Source: an uncultured Parabacteroides sp.
Lineage (GTDB): Bacteria; Bacteroidota; Bacteroidia; Bacteroidales; Tannerellaceae
Direction of reading: 5' to 3'
Length of the DNA: 45,032 nt
NCBI GenBank assembly: GCA_949298575.1
Contig: CASFXH010000022.1
Location: 1 to 45,032 of the forward strand
Shown: piece after piece, positions 26,607 to 34,397 of the stretch
Position numbering within the stretch: position 1 is the stretch's first letter
Layout of the letters: each line of letters opens with the position of its first letter
Notes under the pieces: model-generated
Seen by the model: the letters and a program-made list of their open reading frames with translations, nothing else
Told to the model about the DNA's origin: nothing
The model's database searches: none
Made by a program: the position numbers and the translations under genes

Positions 26607-28484
26607 ATGACTTTTAATTACGACGTCATTGTGGTCGGCGCCGGCCACGCGGGCTGTGAAGCGGCGGCGGCGGCGGCTAACCTTGGGTCCAAGACCCTTC
26701 TCATTACGATGGACATGAATAAGGTTGCCCAGATGAGCTGTAATCCAGCGGTCGGAGGCATCGCGAAAGGACAAATTGTCCGGGAAATCGACGCTTTAGG
26801 AGGACAGATGGGCCTCGTGACCGATAAAACAGCCATCCAATTCCGTATGCTTAATCGCAGCAAGGGACCGGCGATGTGGAGCCCGCGCGCCCAGAGTGAT
26901 AGAGCTCGTTTCATTGAAAGTTGGCGTCATGTGCTTGAGAATACGCCCAATCTTTATATGTGGCAGGATATGGTGCGAGAGTTGCTTATTGAAAATGGTC
27001 GAGTTTGTGGTGTGCATACAAGTTTAGGCGTCGATTTTCGAGCGGGAGCGGTTGTCCTGACGAACGGAACCTTTTTGAATGGATTAATGCATGTAGGGCG
27101 GACACAAATTCGAGGCGGCCGCGTTTCGGAACCAGCCGCGACTGGGCTTACTGAGCAATTGATCAGTATCGGTTTCTGTGCGGATCGAATGAAGACGGGA
27201 ACCCCTGTCCGTATTGATGCTCGGAGTGTCCATTTTGAGGAAATGACAGAACAACCGGGGGAAGACGATTTCCACAAGTTTTCATACTTGGATACGTCTA
27301 AGCGTGTCTTAAAACAGCTTAGCTGTTGGACAACTTTTACGAATGAGGCTTGCCATGAGATTTTGAGAGAAGGTTTGCCGGATTCCCCGCTTTATAATGG
27401 ACAGATAAAAAGTATAGGACCTCGTTATTGTCCGAGCATCGAAACGAAGATTGTCACTTTCGCGGATAAGGCGCAACATCAACTTTTCTTGGAGCCGGAA
27501 GGTGAATCGACGCAGGAATACTATTTAAATGGTTTCTCTTCTTCCCTTCCCCTCCAAATCCAGTTGAGGGCGCTTCAGGCGATTCCGGCTTTCCGGGACG
27601 TGCAAATTTATCGTCCAGGTTATGCGATCGAATATGATTTCTTCGACCCCACCCAACTTTATCATACTTTAGAGACCAAGCGAATCAAAAACCTCTTTTT
27701 CGCCGGGCAAATTAATGGAACGACCGGCTATGAAGAGGCTGCTGGACAAGGATTGGTGGCAGGTGTAAATGCGCATATCAATTGTCATGGAGGTAATCCT
27801 TTCGTTCTTGGAAGAGATGAAGCTTATATTGGTGTGCTGATCGATGATCTCGTGACAAAGGGTGTCGATGAACCTTATCGGATGTTTACTTCTCGGGCGG
27901 AATATCGGATATTGCTTCGTCAGGACGATGCGGATATGCGGCTTACGGAAAAAGCTTATCAATTGGGGCTCGCGAAGGCGGACCGTTACCGCCTTTTGCG
28001 GGAAAAACAGGTGAGTCGAAATGCGATCATCCATTTCGTGGAGAATTATTCCATCAAACCACAATACATTAACGATGGACTGGAGAAGATGGGTACCTCG
28101 CCTTTGTCTCGTGGTTGTAAGTTGATCGATTTGGTTTCCAGGCCACAGTTGACCTTGGAGAATCTTTCGAAACTGGTTATACCTTTAAGACAGGAGTTGG
28201 ACAAGGTTCCCGCCGGGAGGAAAGAGGAGATTATTGAAGCGGCTGAAATCTTAATTAAATATAGCGGTTATATTAAGCGGGAGCGGATTATCGCGGATAA
28301 GATCAATCGATTGGAGAATATTCGGATTAAGGGAAAGTTTGATTATAATTCGCTACAATCCCTTTCGACGGAGGCTCGCCAAAAATTGACCCGAATTGAT
28401 CCAGAAACGATCGCCCAAGCGAGCCGGATTCCCGGGGTATCGCCGAGCGATATTAATATATTGCTGGTGTTGCTAGGCCGTTGA
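26607..28484 (+). CDS. mnmG: tRNA uridine 5-carboxymethylaminomethyl modification enzyme MnmG (GidA)
   Basis: A 625-residue FAD-binding protein which with MnmE installs the cmnm5 group on wobble U34 of several tRNAs. The FAD fold 'VVGAGHAGCEAAAAAA' is at 9-24. Family signatures 'QMSCNPAVGGIAKGQIVREIDALGG' (around 48-70) and 'GTTGYEEAAGQG' are intact, as is the C-terminal helical MnmE/tRNA-binding region ending 'IPGVSPSDINILLVLLG'. The codon usage is more AT-rich than in the flanking blocks. A perfect parS lies 6 bp past the stop, consistent with the near-origin position gidA has in many bacteria. Confidence 0.97.
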   Translation: MTFNYDVIVVGAGHAGCEAAAAAANLGSKTLLITMDMNKVAQMSCNPAVGGIAKGQIVREIDALGGQMGLVTDKTAIQFRMLNRSKGPAMWSPRAQSDRARFIESWRHVLENTPNLYMWQDMVRELLIENGRVCGVHTSLGVDFRAGAVVLTNGTFLNGLMHVGRTQIRGGRVSEPAATGLTEQLISIGFCADRMKTGTPVRIDARSVHFEEMTEQPGEDDFHKFSYLDTSKRVLKQLSCWTTFTNEACHEILREGLPDSPLYNGQIKSIGPRYCPSIETKIVTFADKAQHQLFLEPEGESTQEYYLNGFSSSLPLQIQLRALQAIPAFRDVQIYRPGYAIEYDFFDPTQLYHTLETKRIKNLFFAGQINGTTGYEEAAGQGLVAGVNAHINCHGGNPFVLGRDEAYIGVLIDDLVTKGVDEPYRMFTSRAEYRILLRQDDADMRLTEKAYQLGLAKADRYRLLREKQVSRNAIIHFVENYSIKPQYINDGLEKMGTSPLSRGCKLIDLVSRPQLTLENLSKLVIPLRQELDKVPAGRKEEIIEAAEILIKYSGYIKRERIIADKINRLENIRIKGKFDYNSLQSLSTEARQKLTRIDPETIAQASRIPGVSPSDINILLVLLGR

Positions 28485-28490
28485 GAAGCC

Positions 28491-28506
28491 TGTTCCACGT
28501 GAAACA
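28491..28506. promoter_or_regulatory. parS centromere site (ParB binding)
   Basis: TGTTCCACGTGAAACA, identical to the classical Bacillus subtilis parS and one base from the general 16-bp consensus TGTTTCACGTGAAACA. It begins 6 bp after the mnmG stop and lies 58 bp before uvrC. A 16-mer of this kind is not expected by chance. It implies that ParB loads here and that this region is origin-proximal. Confidence 0.88.
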
Positions 28507-28563
28507 TTTGCTTTAATTCAATAAGCCTAAACGATTGTTTTAGGGGAATAAAGAGAATAGAAA

Positions 28564-30393
28564 ATGAATGAAAATCTGAAGGAACACTTAAAGGCTATTT
28601 TGTCCACGATCCCTGAGAAGCCGGGTTCATATCAATACTATGATGAGAAGGGGACTGTTATTTATGTAGGCAAAGCAAAGAATTTGAAGAGACGTGTTTC
28701 CTCTTATTTTAACAAAGAACATTATGACAGCCCGAAAACCCGTGTCTTGGTGAAACAGATTCGAGATATTAAATATATCGTCGTGGATACGGAAGAGGAT
28801 GCTCTTTTATTGGAGAATAATTTGATCAAGCAATATCGCCCGCGCTACAATGTGCTGTTGAAAGATGACAAGACTTACCCTTCAATTGTCGTCAAAAACG
28901 AGTATTTTCCAAGGGTGTTCCAGACGAGGCATATCGTGCGGGACGGATCACAATATTACGGGCCTTATCCTTCCGCTTATACCGCGAAGGTGATGCTGCA
29001 GATGCTGAAGGAGCTCTATCCGATCCGGACATGTAAATACCCTTTAACGCCAGAGGCGATCGCGCAAGGACGCTATAAGGTATGCTTGGAATATCATATC
29101 AAGCGGTGTAAGGGTCCCTGTGAGGGATTGCAGGAATCGGAAGAATACATGCGAAATATTGCTGAAGTAAAAGAAATCTTGAAGGGAAATATTTCGCAAG
29201 TGAGCAAGCATCTTTTTGAGGAAATGCAACGACTCGCTTCCGAATTGCGTTTCGAGGAGGCGCAAGTCCTGAAGGAGAAATATGAGGTGATTGAAAATTA
29301 TCGTTCGAAATCGACGGTGGTGACACCTACATTACATAACATCGACGTCTTCTCGATTATCGAGGATGGCAACTCCGCATATATTAATTTTATGCATATA
29401 GGGAATGGCGCCATTGTCCAAGCTTATACTTTTGAATACAAAAAGCGGTTGGAGGAGACGAAAGAAGAGTTGCTCACGCTTGGAATTGTCGAGATGCGCG
29501 CGAGGTTCCGGAGTTCGGCCCGGGAAATCATTGTCCCCTTCCCTATGGACGTGGATTTAGGCAATGTTAGCTTCATCGTGCCTCAGCGTGGTGATAAACG
29601 GAAGTTGTTGGAACTTTCAGAGATGAACGTGAAACAATTCAAGGTTGATCGCTTGAAGCAGGCAGAAAAGTTAAATCCAGAACAGCGGAACACGCGTCTT
29701 TTGAAGGAAATTCAAGAAGCTTTGCGTTTGGAAAAATTGCCCGCCCATATCGAATGCTTCGACAATTCCAATATCCAAGGTAGCGATGCCGTGGCCGCGT
29801 GTGTCGTCTTTAAGATGGGTAAACCCTCGAAGCAGGATTATCGGAAATACAACATCAAGACAGTCGTCGGGCCAGATGACTATGCCTCGATGCGCGAGGT
29901 CGTCTTTCGCCGGTATAAGCGGGCCATCGACGAGGGTTCTCCCCTCCCCGACTTGATCATCACGGATGGCGGTAAAGGACAGATGGAGGTGGTTCGTGAG
30001 GTGATTGAAGACGAACTCCATCTTGCGATTCCAATCGCTGGATTGGCGAAAGATAACCGGCATCGGACCTCAGAACTGCTTTTTGGCTTTCCTCCTGTGG
30101 CCGTCGGGATGCGTCTTGACAGCCCTTTATTTCATCTCCTCGTGCGAATGCAAGACGAGGTGCACCGTTTCGCGATAAGTTTCCATAAAGAAAAGCGGAG
30201 CAAGAGCCAGGTGAAATCTGAATTGGATTCGATTCGGGGGATTGGCGAGAAGACAAAAACGCTTTTGCTGCGTCATTTCAAAAGTGTCAAGCGGATCAAG
30301 GAGAGCGACCCGGAGGAAATCCGGAAGATCATCGGTGAGGCTAAAACGCGGGCTTTGCTCGAGGGCCTCAAGAAAGAGGAGAATAGTAATTAA
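28564..30393 (+). CDS. uvrC: Excinuclease ABC subunit C
   Basis: A 609-residue nuclease making both incisions in nucleotide excision repair with UvrA and UvrB. The N-terminal GIY-YIG-like domain (about 15-95: 'GSYQYYDEKGTVIYVGKAKNLKRRV') is followed by the UVR coiled segment (about 205-240), the RNase H-like catalytic half ('IECFDNSNIQGSDAVAACVVF', 'ITDGGKGQ') and a C-terminal helix-hairpin-helix pair ('SIRGIGEKTKTLLLRHF'). Length is normal. dtd follows after 18 bp, so uvrC, dtd, the MazG-like gene and deoC form one operon. Confidence 0.97.
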   Translation: MNENLKEHLKAILSTIPEKPGSYQYYDEKGTVIYVGKAKNLKRRVSSYFNKEHYDSPKTRVLVKQIRDIKYIVVDTEEDALLLENNLIKQYRPRYNVLLKDDKTYPSIVVKNEYFPRVFQTRHIVRDGSQYYGPYPSAYTAKVMLQMLKELYPIRTCKYPLTPEAIAQGRYKVCLEYHIKRCKGPCEGLQESEEYMRNIAEVKEILKGNISQVSKHLFEEMQRLASELRFEEAQVLKEKYEVIENYRSKSTVVTPTLHNIDVFSIIEDGNSAYINFMHIGNGAIVQAYTFEYKKRLEETKEELLTLGIVEMRARFRSSAREIIVPFPMDVDLGNVSFIVPQRGDKRKLLELSEMNVKQFKVDRLKQAEKLNPEQRNTRLLKEIQEALRLEKLPAHIECFDNSNIQGSDAVAACVVFKMGKPSKQDYRKYNIKTVVGPDDYASMREVVFRRYKRAIDEGSPLPDLIITDGGKGQMEVVREVIEDELHLAIPIAGLAKDNRHRTSELLFGFPPVAVGMRLDSPLFHLLVRMQDEVHRFAISFHKEKRSKSQVKSELDSIRGIGEKTKTLLLRHFKSVKRIKESDPEEIRKIIGEAKTRALLEGLKKEENSN

Positions 30394-30411
30394 TCGAAAA
30401 GAATAAAAGAA

Positions 30412-30864
30412 ATGCGAACATTGATTCAAAGAGTAAGTCATGCCTCAGTCACGATTGATGGGGCGCTGAAGGCTGAAATCAGAACGGGTCTCCTGGTTTT
30501 CGTTGGCATTGAAGACCGCGACACGGCCAACGATATCGAATGGCTCACGAAAAAGATCGTCAATCTCCGGATTTTCGACGACGAGCAGGGCGTCATGAAC
30601 CGCTCTATCCTTGAAATGGGTGGAGACATCTTGGTCGTTAGCCAATTCACCTTGCACGCTTCGACCAAGAAGGGGAACAGGCCTTCTTACATCCGGGCCT
30701 CAAAGCCCGATTTCGCCATCCCAATGTACGAGAAATTTTGTGCCGAGATGGCCCTTCAGTTGGGGAAAGACGTAAAAACCGGTACCTTTGGGGCCGACAT
30801 GAAGGTGGAATTGCTCAACGACGGCCCCGTTACGATCTGGATCGATTCCCAAAACAAGGAATGA
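30412..30864 (+). CDS. dtd: D-aminoacyl-tRNA deacylase
   Basis: A 150-residue proofreading enzyme that removes D-amino acids (and glycine from tRNA-Ala) from tRNA. Both active-site motifs are visible: 'SQFTLHASTKKGNRPSY' (SQxTL) around 78-94 and 'NDGPVTIWIDS' (NxGPVT) near the C-terminus. Its stop overlaps the start of the MazG-like gene by 4 bp (ATGA). Confidence 0.97.
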   Translation: MRTLIQRVSHASVTIDGALKAEIRTGLLVFVGIEDRDTANDIEWLTKKIVNLRIFDDEQGVMNRSILEMGGDILVVSQFTLHASTKKGNRPSYIRASKPDFAIPMYEKFCAEMALQLGKDVKTGTFGADMKVELLNDGPVTIWIDSQNKE

Positions 30865-31220
30865 GACTTATGGAAGAGATTACGATACGGGAAGCGCAAG
30901 CTCGAGTCGATGAGTGGATCCATACCTATGGTGTCCGCTATTTTAACGAACTGACGAACATGGCTGTCTTGATGGAAGAAGTTGGCGAGGTGGCTCGACT
31001 CATGGCGAGGACCTATGGCGAGCAGTCGTTCAAGCCCTCTGACCGCGCGCGTAACCTGGCCGACGAAATGGCCGACGTCCTTTGGGTCCTCATTTGCCTC
31101 GCCAACCAGACGGGGGTCGATCTCACGGAGGCTTTTCATCGCAACATCGAGAAGAAGACCCAACGCGATAAGAATAGACATATCAATAACAATAAATTAA
31201 ATACGATGAACAATGGATGA
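30861..31220 (+). CDS. MazG-like nucleotide pyrophosphohydrolase
   Basis: A 119-residue all-alpha NTP pyrophosphohydrolase of the MazG/iMazG type. The metal-binding motifs 'MEEVGEVARLMA' (ExxE) and 'LADEMADVLWVLIC' (ExxD) are complete. I place the start at 30861 from the ATGA overlap with dtd; MEEITIR at 30870 is an alternative. House-cleaning of modified nucleotides is the family role. The tail is poor in the conserved fold and Asn/Lys-rich. Its last 8 bases overlap deoC. Confidence 0.88.
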   Translation: MRLMEEITIREAQARVDEWIHTYGVRYFNELTNMAVLMEEVGEVARLMARTYGEQSFKPSDRARNLADEMADVLWVLICLANQTGVDLTEAFHRNIEKKTQRDKNRHINNNKLNTMNNG

Positions 31221-32109
31221 ACGTAGTCAAGAATTCGCGGCTGTCAATGAAGACCGCTACCAGGAGGCTTTCAAAAAATTCGAGCCCGCCCCAGAGCATG
31301 ATAAGGCCATGCGCCTAGCTTTGGATATCGTGGAAAAGCACGCCAAGGAGAATTTCACGCCGGAGACGCTGAAAAAGATCTACGGCATGATCGACCTTGC
31401 CCAACTCGACCCTCTCACGACCACGGACGGGATTTGGTGCCTCGCCGACCGCCTCGCCAACGCCGAGGGCCAGATTCCCGACCTCCCCACGGTGGCGGCT
31501 GTTTGTGTTTACCCCAATCATGTCCGGACACTCCGTCAAGCGCTCACGACGGAAGGGATCAGGATCGCCGCCGTAACGGGGGCCTTCCCTACGGGACAAA
31601 CTTTCACGGAGGTGAAGATCGCCGAGACGGCTTTGGCTCGCGAGGATGGCGCCGAAGAGATCGACACCGTGATGAATCTTGGTTGCCTTCTCGAGGAGGA
31701 TTATGAGGCGATCGCCGATGAATTGGCCGAGATCAAGTCGGCTTGTGGCGACGCGTCCCTGAAAGTGATCATCGAGAGTGGCGCCCTTCACGAGCCGCGG
31801 CTCATCCAACGGGCGGCTATCCTCGCGATGTATTCCGGGGCCGAATTTATCAAGACCTCGACAGGCACGACTAAAATCGGCGCCTCGCCCGACGCGGTCT
31901 ACGTCCTTTGCCAAACGATCAAGCGTTATTACGAGCTGACGGACTATAGGGTCGGTTTGAAAATCTCCGGTGGCGTCCGTGCCGCTGAGGAGGCCGTCGC
32001 TTTCTATACGATCGTGAAGGAGGTGCTCGGCGAGCGCTGGCTCGACAAGACGCATTTGCGCTTCGGGGCAAGTCGGTTGAACGAGGATCTGCTTCGAAAG
32101 TTGGAGTAA
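31213..32109 (+). CDS. deoC: Deoxyribose-phosphate aldolase
   Basis: Cleaves 2-deoxyribose-5-phosphate to acetaldehyde and glyceraldehyde-3-phosphate in deoxynucleoside catabolism. 298 residues, the longer DeoC subtype. Schiff-base K214 lies in 'AEFIKTSTGT' and the second active-site lysine K250 in 'GLKISGGVR'. 'IDLAQLDPLTTT' is the N-terminal substrate strand. It is the last gene of the operon starting at uvrC. No canonical terminator follows; array 4 begins 20 bp after the stop. Confidence 0.95.
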   Translation: MDERSQEFAAVNEDRYQEAFKKFEPAPEHDKAMRLALDIVEKHAKENFTPETLKKIYGMIDLAQLDPLTTTDGIWCLADRLANAEGQIPDLPTVAAVCVYPNHVRTLRQALTTEGIRIAAVTGAFPTGQTFTEVKIAETALAREDGAEEIDTVMNLGCLLEEDYEAIADELAEIKSACGDASLKVIIESGALHEPRLIQRAAILAMYSGAEFIKTSTGTTKIGASPDAVYVLCQTIKRYYELTDYRVGLKISGGVRAAEEAVAFYTIVKEVLGERWLDKTHLRFGASRLNEDLLRKLE

Positions 32110-32128
32110 GGGCTTTCAAGAAATCTCA

Positions 32129-32400
32129 CCGCGGCCGCGTGCTTTTCAAAATGAACCTAAAAAACGATGCCCGCGTCCGCGTTCTTTTCAACCGACAAGC
32201 CGGAAACTAAGAATAGAGCTCTATTCTAGTCAGCGGGAACATCCGCGGCTAAGAATAGAGCTCTATTCTAGTCAGCGGGAAAGCCGGAAGCTAAGAATAG
32301 AGCTCTATTCTAGTCAGCGGGAATGCCGGAAGCTAAGAAAATAGCTCTATTCTAGTCGGTGGGAACATCTGCGGCTAAGAAAATAGCTCTTTTCTATTTA
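32129..32400. repeat. Array 4: 42-bp dyad repeat, about 6.5 units
   Basis: Dyad centres recur every 42 bp at 32134.5, 32176.5, 32218.5, 32260.5, 32302.5, 32344.5 and 32386.5. The first two are CGCGGCCGCG and CGCGTCCGCG, each followed by T.CTTTTCAA. The next three are the unrelated perfect dyad AGAATAGAGCTCTATTCT. Unit 6 has the left arm changed only (AGAAAA..TATTCT), and unit 7 both arms (AGAAAA..TTTTCT), a compensatory pair. Between dyads the spacer alternates AACATC.GCGG with AA.GCCGGAAG. In the third unit GCGG-N6-CCGC (32233-32246) sits exactly half a period from the main dyad. Confidence 0.92.
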
Positions 32401-32581
32401 AAAGAGACTTTTTGACTAAAAAGCGTGTCCGTGTTCCGGTCCGCGTGGAGGCCCGGGGCGGTCGGATCGCGTGCGGGGCGATCGATTGGCCCCGCGGCGG
32501 GAGAGACGGGATAAGGATAATATTTGCGCGTCTCGTTTTTTTGTGAGAACTTAGCGTCCATATTTCAAAAAGTATCGTTTT
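32401..32581. other. Gap between array 4 and DUF6261 gene B
   Basis: No gene is seen. The stretch holds a GC-rich hairpin, GCGGGGC (32473-32479) with GCCCCGC (32489-32495), lacking a T-run, and CTTTTT/AAAAAG arms at 32408-32423 that lie off the 42-bp lattice. No good TTTG/TAnnTTTG promoter pair is evident before the start at 32582. Confidence 0.4.
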
Positions 32582-33304
32582 ATGAGGAAAGTATTTATAG
32601 CGTGCGCGTTTTCCTCGGCATGGGCTGAGGAATTCTTAAATTTGGCGAACCAGATTCTTAAGGCGGCGGAGGAAATGTTGAAATCTCCGGAGGCGGTAGG
32701 ATTGATACCTCCTTTGCGAGAAGCGGTCGTGGCTTTTGGCACGGCGATGCGGCAGGAGAAGGAGAATCGACATACCGCCGTGGTGCGGCAAGCGGACGAG
32801 GCAGCCGATGGGTTATGGCGGGGACTTTGGGGGATGACCAGGGTCATGACCGTCCATCCCAACGCCGTGCGCCGGGCCGTCGCCACGTCGATCTATGGCA
32901 TCCTGCAAAAATATGGGAATGCCACGGAGCTCTTCAAAAAGGATCAATATGGCTATCTGTACAATTTGATCCGCGACCTTGAGGCGTTGGGTAGCGAGAG
33001 GCTCGCTTTGGCTTACGTGGATGAGTGGTTCGTGGCGTTGAAGAAACGGATCGTGGTGTATAAGGACATCGAGAACGCCCAGAATATGGAGAGCGGTACT
33101 CGTCGTGTGGCGGGTATCGTCCTGAACCGGCGTGTCGCCGCGGAGGTCGCGTTGCGAAACTTCCTCCAGCGGATTGAAGCGTGGGTTGAGCTCAATGGGA
33201 AGACCAATTACTCCGCGTTCATCAACTATGCGAATGCCCAGCTCGACCATTTGCAGCAGACGATCAAGTCGCGCCAAACGCTTTTGGATGATCAGGAAGG
33301 GTGA
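32582..33304 (+). CDS. DUF6261-like protein B (uncharacterised family)
   Basis: A 240-residue, mainly helical protein. It shares with genes A and C the central block 'QADEAADGLWRGLWGMTRV' followed by 'HPNAVRRAVATSIYGILQKYGN', and the C-terminal helix ending 'FINYANAQLDHLQQTI'. The first 16 residues are moderately hydrophobic, but by comparison with the paralogues they are the start of the domain, not a signal peptide. It has no acidic tail. Array 4 stands upstream, and the gene converges on the polyprenyl synthase gene with only 18 bp between stops. Function unknown. Confidence 0.7.
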   Translation: MRKVFIACAFSSAWAEEFLNLANQILKAAEEMLKSPEAVGLIPPLREAVVAFGTAMRQEKENRHTAVVRQADEAADGLWRGLWGMTRVMTVHPNAVRRAVATSIYGILQKYGNATELFKKDQYGYLYNLIRDLEALGSERLALAYVDEWFVALKKRIVVYKDIENAQNMESGTRRVAGIVLNRRVAAEVALRNFLQRIEAWVELNGKTNYSAFINYANAQLDHLQQTIKSRQTLLDDQEG

Positions 33305-33322
33305 AGAGAAGGAAGGGTAAGC

Positions 33323-34297
33323 TTATTTATTTCTTTCCACGATATAATCGGCCAGCGAGATGAGTGATCGTTGGGCTTCCGATTCGGGCAAGCGCTTTAT
33401 TGTCTCGATCGCCCGATCGCGAAACGAGCGCATCTTGGCTTCCGCGTATTCGATGCCTCCCATGCGTTTGGCGAAATCAATGAGGGCTTCGACGTGGGCG
33501 TCCGTGAAATCTTTGCGGAGGATGATGTCGCGGAAGGTCTCCCTCTCCCCTCCCCTATCCTCGCGGAGGGCATATAATAAAGGTAGCGTCACCTTGCCTT
33601 CGCGGATGTCGTTGCCGGTAGGCTTGCCGATGTTCGCGTTCTTGAAATAATCGAAGATGTCATCTTTGATTTGGAAAGCGTAACCCAAGTCGCGGCCGAA
33701 ATCGCGGCAGATGGCGATGGTCTCGTCGTCGGCTCGGGCCGAGAGGGCCCCGATCTCGGCGCAGGCGGAAATGAGCGTGGCCGTTTTCTTGCTGATCACT
33801 TGCATATAGCGCGCCTCGTCGATGATGCTCTCATCGGCCGTCTCCAATTGTTTGATTTCTCCTTCCGAAAGGTCTCGCCCTAAGTTGGAGATGATCCCGA
33901 CGATACGTAAATCGCCTGTTTGGATGGAGCGCCCGAGGGCGGTCGAAAGCAAGTAATCTCCGACTAAGACGGAGACGCGGTTGTCGAAAATGGCATTGAG
34001 CGATGGCAGGCCGCGGCGTTGTTTCGTCTCGTCGATCACGTCGTCGTGCACCAAAGTCGCGGTATGAAGAAGCTCGAGGAGGACGGCGGAGTTGATCGAT
34101 TGGTCGGTCACTTGCCCGCAAGCTTTAGCGGTGAGTAAAACAAGGAGGGGGCGGATATGCTTTCCGCTCGACCGCAAGATCATGTCGATGGCCGCCTGCA
34201 GTCGGTTCGTCTCGCTCCGTAAAGAACTGGCAAAATCGTCGTTGAATTGTCTAAACTCAACGGCGACAGGTTCTTCTATTTTACTTCTGTCTATCAT
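33323..34297 (-). CDS. Long-chain polyprenyl diphosphate synthase
   Basis: A 324-residue trans-prenyltransferase that extends farnesyl-PP with isopentenyl-PP, most likely making the octa- or similar prenyl side chain of menaquinone (IspB-like). The first aspartate-rich motif is 'TATLVHDDVID' and the second 'QIKDDIFDYF'; 'GKHIRPLL' is the IPP-binding segment. The small Ala-Thr residues before the first DDxxD fit a long-chain product. It is divergent from polA with a 100-bp gap, and converges on DUF6261 gene B. Confidence 0.93.
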   Translation of the reverse strand: MIDRSKIEEPVAVEFRQFNDDFASSLRSETNRLQAAIDMILRSSGKHIRPLLVLLTAKACGQVTDQSINSAVLLELLHTATLVHDDVIDETKQRRGLPSLNAIFDNRVSVLVGDYLLSTALGRSIQTGDLRIVGIISNLGRDLSEGEIKQLETADESIIDEARYMQVISKKTATLISACAEIGALSARADDETIAICRDFGRDLGYAFQIKDDIFDYFKNANIGKPTGNDIREGKVTLPLLYALREDRGGERETFRDIILRKDFTDAHVEALIDFAKRMGGIEYAEAKMRSFRDRAIETIKRLPESEAQRSLISLADYIVERNK

Positions 34298-34314
34298 TTT
34301 TCTTCAAAGCTTCG

Positions 34315-34322
34315 CAAAAGTA
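34315..34322 (-). promoter_or_regulatory. Candidate -7 box for the polyprenyl synthase gene
   Basis: The minus strand reads TACTTTTG (TAnnTTTG) 18 bp before the start codon at 34297, implying a very short leader. No -33 TTTG at standard spacing. For polA on the plus strand, TACATTTA near 34355 is a weaker candidate. Confidence 0.4.
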
Positions 34323-34397
34323 GCAAAAACTATCGACACAAGACATTTTTTCGTACATTTACCCGAAAAAAATGTTTCACTCAAACACACCAAAGAC

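Noticed and set aside
32129-32400. CRISPR array
   Set aside because: Units are contiguous tandem copies with drifting dyads, not constant repeats with unique spacers, and no cas gene is present. The same holds for the other four arrays.
32582-32630. Signal peptide on DUF6261 gene B
   Set aside because: The N-terminus is mildly hydrophobic, but it aligns with the start of the family domain in genes A and C, which lack signals.
34092-34397. 102-codon N-terminal extension of polA
   Set aside because: The extension overlaps the divergent prenyl synthase gene and its promoter; conserved Pol I sequence starts at MKLFLIDAY (34398).
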